In this document: positions 11,001 through 22,588 of the stretch, piece by piece
How the letters are laid out: each line of letters begins with the position of its first letter
Numbering within the stretch: the stretch's first letter is position 1
NCBI GenBank assembly: GCA_028829895.1
Contig: CM054180.1
Location: forward strand, 89,963,135 to 90,027,134
DNA from: Sinotaia quadrata
Lineage: Eukaryota > Mollusca > Gastropoda > Architaenioglossa > Viviparidae
Length of the DNA stretch: 64,000 bases
Direction of reading: 5' to 3'
The notes under the pieces: generated by a model
Told to the model about the DNA's origin: nothing
The model's input: only the letters and a program-made list of their open reading frames with translations
The model's database searches: none
Translations under genes and position numbers: made by a program

Positions 11001-12387
11001 GATATTCTAGAATATATTGTCTACATTTCTTTTCTGATTTCTCTTCTTCTGTCATTTCTATCCTAAAACAAGGAATTCAATGATTAAATTTTAGCAAAAC
11101 AATTTTACAATAAATGTTTAATCAAATGCATTATTAATATCACAAAAACTTAAAAGTCAATAAATGCTTAACGATAATCAACATATGAAATATATAAATA
11201 CAGATAAATCTTTCAGTGACAGATATTCTTAACCAATATTTTGCAGTGGCATCACGTAATCTAATAACAACAATACAATGTTTCACCACCTACCACATCT
11301 TTTTCCTCCTCATTAGACAATATTTCACTACTTCCAGTTCATAAATATCAACATCAACACTATTCTAAGCTGAATTTTATGCATTTTTACTGAAAACTTT
11401 AGGAAAATTGATGTTAAACAATATTTATATACAGTATTATGTCATGCACAACAAAGATTATGGCTGACAACACAGAAGATCAGACAAACAACACTACACA
11501 GGCAGTGATAAATGACACTGCTAGGTTCAGTATCTTCACTTTCCAGTTTATTTACAATTTTACATCAATTATTAGTGATAAAATTAATAAGACAATTTGT
11601 TATAAAATCATAATAAGAGTGGGAAGAGAAGCTAATGGGTGAGGTGTTTTGTTTTTATTCTTTGGCTTTGAAGAAGAGGGGGCTGCATTGTGCTTTTTTT
11701 CTAGCATCGAGTTTATGCTTAGTTGACTTTCTGTCAGCAGAATTGTTGTTTTTTTACTTTTTGTACTTTTTAATTTCGATAGATATATTTTCCTTCTTGG
11801 TTTGTTTTGTTTAGGCATTATAATGATTATATACAAGTTGTGATTGCCTGCTAATGCAGCAAGATGGAAAAGGCAATACAAAGGAGGGTGGCAAGCATCT
11901 GACACAGCACTTGCCCATCATACCAGTGAGACCGTAGGACTGTATGCTATAGTCTTGTCAATCATAATAAAGAGATAATAAAGGGACACACCTCTGGTGC
12001 CTTTTGCTGCCCCTTTATAATATTAACACCCCATATATAATCTCACCACCCTCTTTGGGAACCAATTCTCTATATTATATACAAGACTCAGACCAGTATA
12101 TAAATACAAACCTATGTGAATTTAATAACTGTACATGTGAAAGCTATAGTTGCATAAAATTCAGCAAAAAATATTGTTTACATTTCAGCATTCACTATTA
12201 TTTTATTTATTTAACCTTTAAATGTAATTAGTTAATTTTTACTAATTCAGAATATATATGAATTGGGCTGAAGTTTCATGAATTTATTTAAATAGTTTTC
12301 AAAGTTATTTCATTTTAAGGTTTGTATGTTTTGCTCATTCAAGCACAGCTTAAATAATCTAACATTTAGTTTAATTTCTGTGTGCAG
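11001..12387. other. Noncoding, Notch intron upstream of exon 1
   Basis: No exon recognised. A pyrimidine tract is not prominent before the acceptor at 12386-12387 (ttctgtgtgcag), but the AG fits. Reading frames at 11439-12231 show no family resemblance. Confidence 0.5.
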
Positions 12388-12543
12388 GAATTTTGTGTGA
12401 CATAGACATCAATGAATGTGCCCAGAGCTCCCCTTGCAGGAATGGAGGAACATGCAAAAACACTCAGGGTTCTTATATGTGCATGTGTACTACAGGTTAT
12501 GAAGGACGTCAGTGTGAAATAAATCATGATGATTGCGACCCTA
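12388..12543 (+). CDS. Notch: Notch exon: EGF ~22 end, EGF ~23, start of EGF ~24
   Basis: The exon starts after AG at 12386-12387 and ends before GTAAGA at 12544. The first two bases complete a split codon (probably Gly), then the sequence reads [10 protein letters not shown]. It contains the end of one EGF, a complete EGF with the calcium-binding form DINEC…, and the first cysteine of the next (NHDDCDP). The last base A joins with AT of the next exon to give Asn (DCDPNPC). By order of modules these correspond to EGFs 22/23/24 of a 36-EGF Notch; the numbering is inferred. The complete repeat has CRNGGTC, an O-fucose site form, and an unusually long first loop (CAQSSPC). The EGF array is extracellular and binds Delta/Serrate-type ligands. 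Confidence 0.93.
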
Positions 12544-12739
12544 GTAAGATTTTAGTGTGTATTAAACACCTATTGTTTACTTTCAAGCCATTAAGTTAGT
12601 CTTTATGAGACAACACTTGCTCGGTTTGAAACCCTTAGTTGTTCATTGATGTATAGTTTGATGACTCGTCCTAACTTCTTAATTGTACACATCTAAAACT
12701 TGAGTAAAAATGAAGTATGATGATCCCATCTTCCAATAT

Positions 12740-13087
12740 ACTGTATATACTAGAGTATAAGTTGATCTCGAGTATAAGTCAACCCCCAATTTGCCCCTTG
12801 AAAAGTGGAATTTTACATTTCTTCGACGATCGCTACAGTAAATTCATGGCCTGTAAGTTATTATTCTGAATAGCATACTCTGCCACCTGAATCTTCATTT
12901 GGGCTTCATATGAATGCCTTTTTCTTTTCTTGTTTCTCAAATTCTCCATGCTTTTTATAACACGTGGCAAATAATAAGTAAAGAGTTCTGGTACTGGTTT
13001 AAATAATAAAATTCTGAAATAATTTACCATTGTTTCACTAGCAAGAAGTTTTTTAGAAAGTAAAAAAGAAATCATTTTATAAGACAC
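12740..13087 (-). mobile_element. Tc1/mariner (pogo-like) relic
   Basis: The + strand near 12743-12792 carries repeated 'gagtataagt' motifs followed by 'caaccccc', a pattern typical of terminal sequences of pogo-like elements. On the minus strand, within 12833-13087, the frame reads KRKRHSYEAQMKIQVAEYAI, resembling the helix-turn-helix start of pogo/jerky-type transposases (…R.SY…FK..V..YA…). Only the N-terminal part is present and no second terminus was found. Confidence 0.5.
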
Positions 13088-13479
13088 TATTAGAAGGTGG
13101 TGATTTTAAAAAGAATATCACCAATTTCTGCACATTTATACACATCTTTCTGTCTTACTTTTGTAATCTCAGTTTATTTCACTTGTGTAATATGTATGCC
13201 ATTGTTCTTGTTTTATAGTGATTTTAGGTATTTTTATGTCTTAAGATTAAGTAGTTCCACTCACTTTTTTTTAGTACCAATCTTTTATGCTCAAAATATG
13301 TGATCTGATAAAGTTGTATACAAAAAAATTAGGATGATAGCTATAATACATTTTGAGATTTTCATTAATTTAGTGTCATTGTCACATAATTGCTTATGTA
13401 GCCCACACCCACCCTCTAAAAATAAAGTAACCTACCTTCAAGAAAGTCTGACCTTCAGTTTGGAAACATACTTGACTGT

Positions 13480-14830
13480 TCCAGACAACTCTGTCCTATA
13501 TTAGATTTCCCAAATATCAACATCGGTTGAACTTCTAATATCATCGACTGCCAGATAAATCAGTTGACCTGCCCAAGCTAGTAATGTTATCTCCCCCTTT
13601 ATTTATTAGTTAAGATTATGATTCTATTATACCGGCTCCACCCCCAACTAGCTTTGATCAGTCGGTTACAACAAAATTGTAATAAAAAAGGACATTAGTT
13701 AATTCGCAGAAAGTTCAAGAGTTCATCTATCCTGCCCAGCCTGATTATTATATATTATTTTTCGATCTGTTCATTTATCATGTTGAGCACACTTATCTAG
13801 AGTCTTCTGAAGATCTGCAATCATCTATTCTGCCCCAACAGTAATGACGTCATGCTGCAGTTGTCTTCCGTTATGGCCACCCAACATCGGATAAGAATTC
13901 CAGACGTTGCCCTCAGAGGGTCAGACTTGGGATGGGTTCCAGAATCCGGCTGAAATAAATAACCCCTATAGTATCCTATTATAGCGAATAATTGTGTGGG
14001 CTTTATGGCGACAGCGAGACTACTCTTTACAAAGTCACTATTTGTTAGCTACATGCTAACTTACAATTCAAGTCAATAAAATATTCACAATGGATAACAT
14101 GATTTCTTTTCACAATTATATAATTTCTCAATATAATAATAATTAGCAAGTGATTCACAGTGATACTTATTAAACAATCATTTATCTCTCTGTTAGCGCT
14201 ACTGGCTATAAATGGTTTAACAAGTATGAACTTAGCAAAAACACGTGCTTATGTTATCTTAATCATTTCTACAAAAATGCAATCAATCGCTAAAGCCACT
14301 TAGCTTCTGTGAGAAAAATACATTAGTCGCACAATCATTTCACAATCACATAAATATTTTACATAGGATTCTACAAATAAGAAATTCGATAATTTAGAGA
14401 AGTCAACTATAATTACCACTCTTGTAATGTTTATGAGGAGTGGTCAATATGGATGCAGTAGTCTGCCCTTGGTCAAGTGGGTGCGATGAATTGGTGCATC
14501 TAAGGAATTTAATTCATTGACGCGTGTATATGAATGGACTCTATGTCAGCTAGCGGATTAACACTACATCATGATACAGAACGCAAATGACCAAATATGG
14601 GCATCTCATATCCGGTTAACGGTTTTCACATGCCTGTCCTTCACCTTTTGAGTGACCTACATCCCACTAACTCGTAAACAACTATCGCACCATCAATTCA
14701 TGATTCAACTAGTGGAAGTATACTTCTCACAATTAAATAAAAGATATTCAATTAAACATGAGAAAAATGTTTCATAACTGCATAATTTACCTAGACTTTC
14801 CTGACAAACTCACTAAATTAACCAATAATA
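13480..14830 (+). repeat. Family-A repeat, copy 2 (least interrupted)
   Basis: About 1.35 kb, collinear with copy 1 (2485-2905 plus 5845-6244) and copy 3 (38050-38469 plus 41118-42170). It preserves the unoccupied versions of both insertion sites: 'cttctgtgag' near 14304 (occupied by the 2906-5839 element in copy 1) and 'gagcacacttatctagag' at 13785-13802 (occupied by the 38474-41113 element in copy 3). No reading frame or terminal repeat explains it, so its class is unknown. The small frame at 14854-15084 lies outside the conserved part. Confidence 0.7.
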
Positions 14831-17272
14831 GCGCAACTCAGCTGCATGAATGAATGTACCAGAAACTCAGCTGTAAATTGTCAGTTGAATACAAGCTGAC
14901 TATATTTTGGCTCCTGATGTTAACAAAAAGATTAATCATACTACTAACCTTGTCACTGGTTATCAACACAGCAGGGTTATCAACACAGCAGGAAATCATC
15001 CTCTGTATATATAAACATGTTTATCTCTTGACATTAACTATATTTTATATTATTATATTTTGTTTACGATACTTAATTGTATGATGACCATGTCAGGGAG
15101 TTCTCTCAGAGAACACGAGGACAATTTCTTACCATGTGTATTTTACTGGCAGATCGGCACTGTCTGAGACGTTGATCGACGAGCGTTGAGCCATGAAACA
15201 ATGCCAGAACAGAACTACTTTATCTCATATGTTGACTTTGATTAGTATTGCACTGCGAAGCAACACCAAAGCAGAATGACCCATGAGCTAAGGACTGGTT
15301 GAACAGACCACTAACGACATTCACTGGACCCTAGACTACACGTCATCATGTCCTAAATTATGTATTTATAATTTAATATATAAACCACACAGTTTCAATC
15401 AAGATACAATCAAATTCACTCAAACTTTATTCAGAGTACTTTTAAAGTTCACTCAGAAACATTCAGTGTTCTCTTATAAACTCATTTATAGTTTGCTCAT
15501 ATGAACAAACCAAATAATGACTACAGTGCTGTAGGACTCAAAGCAAGCATTCTTTTACAGTACCACATGGTCGTGCTTATGAAATATAAACACTTATAAA
15601 CTCTAATTATAAATGTTAAATTATTCGCTATATGTAACCATGCTGTCTTGTGTTACTTATTGTTGATACTTAGACCACTCGTGTTAGGTGACTTAATTAC
15701 ATTATATGTTGTATATATATCATACTTAGTATTCTGGCTGATATATCGGGGGGGGGACTTGAGCTGTCTTATTGAACTATCACTCTTCTATATTATCTAT
15801 TATCCATCTTTCTAACACACATGACTATTAAAAGATTTTGAAACCAGATTGGAAATAAAAGCAAAAGCTAGCTTGTTTTTTATTATATACCTAGAAGAAA
15901 TTATGTGAAACTAGAAGCTAAAAATAAATTTTAAAAATTAAGAGAAAAATGTTCAGATTCAAATCAAAACTGGACAAACATTTTAAAGGATTTGTATATA
16001 AGAAAACTATTATCCTGTAAATCCAGTGTTTGAAATAAACATTTTACAGGCCAAGTTTTTATTTAGTTTACTATTTTTGCATCGAAAGTTATGGGTTTTT
16101 TTGTTAAATTGTCAATGTTTTAAACTATTTTTCTAAATAATAAAATTACTATCCATGACTAAAAGTATTTCAATAAATAAAATTATATGGATGTATATAT
16201 ATAAATATGATTTGTAACATTAAAAATGTATATTGCAAGAAAATAGCAACCAAACTGACACGATGAGAGATGGCACAGATATTGGCCTATTTTCAGTTTA
16301 AAAGTGGTATTTTGGAGGGGGGAGGGAGAATTAATCATTCTAGTTTAAAATATAAAGATGTGTACAGATGTGTACATTCATATTGCTTACAAAAAAGATC
16401 TTACCAATAAGGGGTTTCAGTTGTTTGTACATGACATATATAGCACCAGTAGCATTGAAACGGAGTGTCTCATGGGTAGAACTGTAAGTATACTACAAGG
16501 TTTACTGTTATCTGAAATTCTGTAGAACAATAATCATGGACTACAGTATATAATTGGAATGATAATGAAATTTTGCAGAAAATGATATTTTTTAGAACTG
16601 TGATAAAATATTTGATCTCAAAATGTATTGTGAACTTCCTATTTAAAAAATTATATGGTTATTAGCAAACCAGTAGTGGAAAGAATAGAGATTTATTTGT
16701 CCCCTGTTTAATAGATCACTCAGATTTTAGGTTACAAACCCATAGAAGCCCATCTTTATTGTTAACACTTGATACCTTAAAATATGAATTTCACTTTTTC
16801 AATGGCAGTGCAATATTTGATTATTTTTGTTGCAACCCTGAGGTACTTTCATCAGAGTTTATTGGTATTATAATAAAAGTCAGATTTAAAAAACCCACAA
16901 AGTTCTAAAGAAAAGATAGTCTTTATTTTCATATAAAATGATTGTTTCTTGTGAAATGTAAAGAAAACTGCTCTGTGATATATTTTAGGAAATTTGTGTG
17001 GGTTTGTTTTTCCCCTGTATAGCTGTGGCATTGGGACTACCTACTAAGATGTACTTTTTTGTCCTCTCTCTTTCCGATACATAAAGTGCTGGTTATATCA
17101 CTATTATTATTTTTATTATAATCTTTTCTTTTTTCTTAATTGAAGATTCTTGTGTATTTCTAATTTTGCTGCACTAAACTCAGTAAGACCATTCTCTTTA
17201 TTTTCTAAAATAATTAATTATTGATCAGGTTGTTTATAAGGAATTTTTTAAAGAGAAAATACCTTAACGATT

Positions 17273-17277
17273 TATAT

Positions 17278-17309
<32 letters not shown>

Positions 17310-17310
17310 C
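17273..17310. repeat. (CA)n/(TA)n microsatellite
   Basis: About ten CA units run directly into about eight TA units. Confidence 0.9.
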
Positions 17311-17467
17311 ATTTCGTTTTTATGATTTATTTAATATTAATTTTTATAGTGAAGTATTATTGATATTTAATCATTGCCTTAGTTTTGGAAATGCTTAATT
17401 AAATTGTAATTAACTTAGTCTCAAATTAAAGTTATTTATTAATTATTTATTTGGATTTTCCTCTTAG

Positions 17468-17696
17468 ATCCTTGTTTCAATGGAGGAACGTGTTTGGATC
17501 TTATAGGAGACTATGCTTGTCATTGTGTAAGCGGCTTTGGTGGACGACACTGTCAGAATGATATTGATGAGTGCGCTTCCAGCCCTTGCCAGAATGGTGG
17601 CATGTGTCATGACTATGTAAATTCCTTTACTTGTACCTGTCGACCTGGTTTTAGTGGTACTCACTGCCAGTTCAACGATGATGATTGTACCACTAG
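17468..17696 (+). CDS. Notch: Notch exon: EGF ~24, EGF ~25, start of EGF ~26
   Basis: Acceptor ttcctcttag, exon from 17468, donor GTCTGT at 17697. The first two bases finish Asn, giving NPCFNGGTC, then the rest of EGF 24, then the calcium-binding EGF with [11 protein letters not shown], then NDDDCTT of the next. The last two bases AG plus T of the next exon give Ser (DCTTSSC). The alternative donor GTATGA at 17701 would break the frame with exon 3, so 17697 is preferred. EGF 24 has the O-fucose form CFNGGTC. EGF 25 has the O-glucose form CASSPC but Met where O-fucose would sit (CQNGGMC). In flies, EGFs 24-29 make up the Abruptex region that modulates Notch activity (established knowledge). 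Confidence 0.93.
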
Positions 17697-19504
17697 GTCT
17701 GTATGAGTGTTAGAGCATATAGTATATGTCAAGTTATTCTGGTAAATAGTTACAGGGAGTCATAAGTTTATAGCATATTAAATTACATAAATAGAGCCTA
17801 TTTTGAAAGAAAGTTAAAAACTAGTTTCTGATAAAGATGTAAAACTAGTAATATGTGATTAAAAGATAATGGAGCATGTATGAAATGAGAAATGACATTC
17901 GTCTTGCGAGTGTTAATATCCATCATTCTTATCTAACTTTTATTTTTTCTGAAGCATAGCTTCTCTTTTATATTTCTCATCCTATGTTAAAATAATGTTG
18001 CTGCATTAGTATACAAAATAGAATTACTGAATGGGTATGTGCTAATTTATTTTGAAGTAATGACACCTTTGCACATATTACCCTGTTGACTTCCAAATAA
18101 AATTTACCAATTGTAAGTTCTAATAATTAATAAGTGTTTTGAATCTAAACAGAACATTTTGTCCTTATATTTGTCACTCATTGCATGCATAGTTTAAAGA
18201 TTAATTGAATATTTGAACAAATATCTTTATGGTGAAGTTTGATTACAATTGTTAAACACTTCAAAAATTAACACCCCTTCCAATTGCCAGCATTTAATTT
18301 TGCAAGTTGAGAAGTTTAATAGCACCATTGCCATACACACCTATCCTGAATATCTTTATGATTGGTTGGAAAACAAAACTGTTGCTTCACCAACATAACA
18401 ATGAAGGATATACACTGTTTTCATTAAATTTCCTACCATTTAATTTCATATTTAAATATCTACGTCAGAAAGCAACCAAAATATGCATGCATGTATTCTA
18501 AAACAGAACCAAAAGACAGATTTCAAATGTCTTTGTTAATTCTGGAGATATTTGATTACCCCCACCCACTCACCCTGCTCAAAATCTGGATGGAAAAATT
18601 TTGGTCTGGAAAATCATTTTAAACTTAATGACAGGAGCATTGTAAAAAGCTTACCTTTTCTTAATTCTATGCCTTCAAGTTAATTATCAAAGAGACTTAA
18701 ATATTTTACCTATAGTGCCCACAGGGCTATTGGTTTGAAGCATTTTTTGTGGTGAAATCCTCTAAACATTGGAGCTATTGTGAGATAACTAGGAACTATG
18801 ATACAGCCTTTAGTAGTAAAAAATAATAAAATAATAATAAAAGTAATATCTGTTCACAAGAAACTATTTCATTTAAAGCTATTTTGACTATAATTGTGTG
18901 CATTTTACTGCCATTACATGGCTTTAGTATATGTAATGTGTGCCACTGCCTTTATTGCCTGAGACTTATTGCTTAAGTGAAGTATTAATAAGTATTAAAC
19001 AGTTTTAAACTACATTAAACAAACTAAACAGTAATAATAATTTGATCTGTGTGTATGATTTACCTAATGGGTTGAGTGCTCTTGCAAGTTTATGTTAAAT
19101 ATTTGGAGATGTGATGTTATCCGAATGTTGTATCCATAAGCTAACTGATTATAAATTAACTGGGTGTTTTTATACTTCAAATTGTTTTTTCCTGACATAT
19201 GACTCGGAGCATCGTGATTATAGAAGTGCCAAAGCAAAGATACAGAATTCTAGAATATATAGTCAAAAAGTAAGATCCAATGGATAATTGATATATAAAT
19301 TACCTGTATGGAATATAGTCTCTCATGGAAATAATTAAATTAAAACAGGTCTGAAATAACTAATGTATTTACTGTTACCCACAGTTTCCACAGGTTGTTT
19401 ACAAGCAACGTGCACACACATGCAAACCTAGTTTACACACACACACACAAGATTTACTCATACTTGAATCACCCACACTAGTAGTATCCAGTAATTGTTT
19501 AGAT

Positions 19505-20564
19505 CAGGGGTGCACAAACCGCGGGCTGCATGCGGCCCCCAGAAGACTTTAGGATGTTATTTGTAACAGGCAAGGAGCTTTTAACATTAATCTGAACAAG
19601 GGAGTAGAACAGTGGTCTGCTTTCCCGTGCATGCATCTTGTGCTGTGTTGAAAACAAACGATGGATGTGGTATTGAGGTGAGAGCCCTGTATATTGGGCA
19701 CATTGTTCAGTTCAGCTGATCAAAGGGTACATGTTGAAATAGTAGTATCTGCGCATCTTTGATGTATGGTGACATCAAATAGCATTAGAAAGAGCGTCTA
19801 TATCTAAACCCAAGTCGGCAGGCAGCCAGCCAAAGTTCAGTCAGGTGAGGGGGGTGGGGGTGGGGGGTGGTGCAGTCAGTGTGTGTGAATATGTGGCTGT
19901 GGATGAGAGCACTGACAACGTTGATATAGCACAACTGCTGGTTTTTGTGCGTGCAGTGGATGAGAACTTTGAAATAACTCAAGAATTAGCCAGTATGGCT
20001 TCACTACATGGGCGGACAACTGGTGAAGATATTTTTGGAGGAGTGACTTCCGTTCTTGGAAACCTTAACTTTCTCATGTATTGTAGAGTCCATGCCTGAT
20101 CACTGTAAACTGGAGGTCATTGATTTTCAATGTTCACCTGAACTGAAGTCATCATTTCAGCAGAACAACATTGTAACATTTTATGGAGCACATACAGAAA
20201 TGTCAAGGACTTGGCTTGCAAGTTGTTGTCAGAATTCGGCAGCACATACTTGTGTGAACAAACGTTTTCAATAATGAACATGAACAAGAACAAGCTGAGA
20301 TCGAATTTGACCGACAACAATCTCAGTTCGATTTTGAGGCTGGCGACTACAAAACTCGAACCAAATATTGACAAAGTTGTTAACAACATTCAGGCTCACC
20401 CTTCTCACTAATAAAGACTAAATCTAGGTTAATAAGGCAAAAACGAATGTAAAGACATTATTTCATTATTTGTGTTGTCATCCATGTGCAATCTGACTTG
20501 CGGCCCACCATGCACTATCAATTGGAAATGTGGCCCTCTGGCCTAAAAAGTTTGTGCGCCCCTG
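19505..20564 (+). mobile_element. hAT element, GTF2IRD2-like, with perfect 8-bp TSD
   Basis: Left end CAGGGGTGCACAAA at 19505 and right end TTTGTGCGCCCCTG at 20551-20564 are inverted repeats with one mismatch. Identical 8-bp direct repeats GTTTAGAT flank it (19497-19504 and 20565-20572), the duplication length typical of hAT transposons. At 1060 bp it is much shorter than an autonomous hAT, so it is internally deleted. The perfect duplication suggests a relatively recent insertion into this Notch intron. Confidence 0.88.
19860..20411 (+). pseudogene. Deleted hAT transposase (GTF2IRD2-like)
   Basis: Three frames carry pieces of one transposase. 19845-20099 gives QLLVFVRAVDENFEITQELA and SLHGRTTGEDIFG. 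20056-20274 gives DHCKLEVIDFQCSPELKS. 20211-20411 gives FGSTYLCEQTFSIMN, NKNKLRSNLTDNNL and ends IQAHPSH before TAA (20409-20411). The last is the conserved hAT C-terminal dimerisation region. The middle of the protein is missing and the frames are shifted, so it is inactive. The resemblance is to GTF2IRD2/ZBED-like hAT proteins; the exact subfamily is not certain. Confidence 0.8.
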
Positions 20565-21099
20565 GTTTAGATTATATATGACTGATCTCTGTTGAAACTG
20601 TTTACTAAGATCATTAGAATATATATGTTACCGGCAATGTGTGAAAACTGACATTCTATAGAATGCCTAGGCAATGTATACAATGGCAAAAATGTGATGT
20701 CAAAGTATGAAATAATTCATATTTCATACATTTCCTAGGCATTCTATAGATTGCGAAAAGGCGACCCGGCAGAGTGTAGTGGCGCTTAGGACTGAGTCTT
20801 AGAGAGTCACAGAGACTGCCCCATATTGTGCTGGATAAAGATGGCAGAAGAGAGTGTAGTGTCCGGGCAAGAGTCATGACATGCTAACATGCAAGAACAG
20901 TTCTACAGAGAAATATTTCAGGTGCGAGCCAACACTGCTAAAAACTTGTTTTTCTAACGGAAGCCACTTACGAAAAGTTAGTGAACGATGTAAAAAAAAG
21001 GCCAAATGACTACTGAGAAGGAACCACAGGACTATTGGGTGGTGAAATAAGTTGATGTGATGGTGGTAGAGAACAAGAGTAATGATTTATCCTGCTAAA

Positions 21100-21905
21100 G
21101 AAGGCATCAGTGCTATCCAGTTTTACGTCAGCAACTCAGTTATTTGACATACTTCATGATGCTCATTTGGCCATTGGCCATGGAGGACAGGACAGAATGT
21201 TGAAAGCAATTTCACCCAAGTACAAGAACATTACTCATCATGATAATGAACTGTATATTCACCTTTGTGAGCCCTGCCAGAAAAAAACAAAAAGGTGTCC
21301 AAAAAGGCCTTTTGGTGAAGCCTATGTTTTGTCTTTTCTTAATTTAATTCCCATTGTCAGGTGGATCTAATCAGTTTTCAGTACCACCCTGACAGAGAAT
21401 ACAAGTTTGCAATGGTGTACCAAGATCATCTAACCAAGTTTGTGGTTCTCAGGGCCCTAAGATCAAAGAGAGCAGAAGAAGTAGCTTACAAGCTTATTGA
21501 CATATTTACATTGCTTGGAGCACCATCCATCTTTCATTGGTAGGGAATTTGCAAACAAAATGGTGAGCAACCTGAAGGAGTACTGGCCAACTTTGAAGAT
21601 TGTCCATGGGAAGCTGCACCACTCACAAAGCCAGGGTAATGTCGAACAGGCTAACCAAGATATCAAAAATATGCTGTGTGCTTGGAAGCAAGATAATAAC
21701 ACTGACCGCTGGAGTGAGGGAATACGTTTTGAATGAAAAACAGGGCCTTTCATTCTGGGATTCAGAGAACGCCGTACAATTGGCTGCAAAGCTAAAGTGG
21801 ATCTCACAACCTCTCCATACCCCAAGATGTCTTACAAGATGTACAGACAAAAGAACTGGAGAAAATAATAGAAATTGTACAAACTACACAGCTGGAAGAA
21901 ACTGA
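21100..21905 (+). pseudogene. Integrase-type transposase, KRBA2/Ginger-like
   Basis: In 21110-21370 an H2C2 zinc-binding module is visible: HDAHLAIGHGG…RML, then HLCEPCQKK. The catalytic rve domain follows in 21361-21543 (YQDHLTKFVVLRALRSKRAE) and 21497-21736 (GREFANKMVSNLKEYWP, HSQSQGNVEQANQDI). The Glu in NVEQANQ is at the position of the third acidic residue. The Asp normally just before NGREF is lost: the sequence reads SFIGREF. 21600-21905 continues in another frame. At least three frameshifts and the missing Asp show it is dead. Confidence 0.78.
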
Positions 21906-21977
21906 CCATTCAATGGAAGAGGCTATTGCACAAAATACGGATGAGAATGCAATCTACAATGAAGCAAACCAGCAGAC

Positions 21978-22588
21978 ATGGATAGTGAACAGCCTTCCTT
22001 CTCTGCCACATGCTGCATCTGCTTAAAGGAAAGCAGCGGTGCCCATACATGCAAAAATTGTGGCCGAAACATTCATGCTATCTGTGGGTATGCTAGTAAA
22101 GATGATGGAGGTGAGGAAATGGAAGGTTACGGGGCTAACAGTTTGTGCATTGTTTGCTTCAATATTCAGAATGCTGTCGAAGGTAAGAGACAATCGAAAT
22201 CAAATCTGAAAGTACAGGCCCAAAAAATGAAAATGGTCTCTGACAAGAAATTCCCTCCTGCATCTTTTGGGCATCCTGTTCGAGTTCCTATCCCTGACAT
22301 GGACAAGGGGTGTGGTGACTCAAACAACTTGTTGACATTGTTACGAACATGACAGATGGTTTTTACAGACTTAGAACAACACAATGAATTTTGAAGCAAC
22401 TCTATGCAAGATCACAATTCACTGTTTGTCCAAAGGGCATACTCACAGTTGAAGACATTCCTGACAACACAATACCTCTTCAATCTGCTGCTACCGCTCA
22501 ATCCACTAGGAGTGGCCAAAGATTTATGAGGTTTGTGCAAGACCAAGTGCCAAAATTTGCAATGCCAGTGTATAAAAAAGACAATTAA
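21978..22588 (+). pseudogene. Cys-rich zinc-finger tail of Ginger-like protein
   Basis: 21978-22352 encodes CCICLKESSGAHTCKNCGRN, then IHAICGY and, some 30 residues on, CIVCF. This spacing of Cys and His pairs fits a treble-clef/PHD-like zinc finger of the kind found C-terminal to integrase in some Ginger-type proteins. 22391-22588 continues in another frame without recognised motifs. It follows the integrase by a short gap on the same strand and inside the same inverted repeats, so it is taken as the C-terminal part of the same broken gene. Confidence 0.6.

Larger units (their letters stand above)
12544..17467. other. Notch: Notch intron, 4.9 kb
   Basis: Donor GTAAGA and acceptor ttcctcttag. 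It contains a pogo-like relic (about 12740-13087), family-A copy 2 (about 13480-14830), a run of seven G at about 15750 and a CA/TA microsatellite (17273-17310). The remainder, about 14850-17270, shows nothing recognisable; a moderately G+C-richer part lies at about 15080-15350. Confidence 0.85.

Noticed and set aside
17464..17664. Minus-strand frame opposite the EGF 24-25 exon
   Set aside because: Thr/Ser-rich shadow of the EGF exon on the other strand; no independent support.
17697..17706. Alternative donor GTATGA at 17701 for the exon at 17468
   Set aside because: It would add two codons and break the phase required by the exon at 27104; the donor at 17697 restores DCTTSSC.
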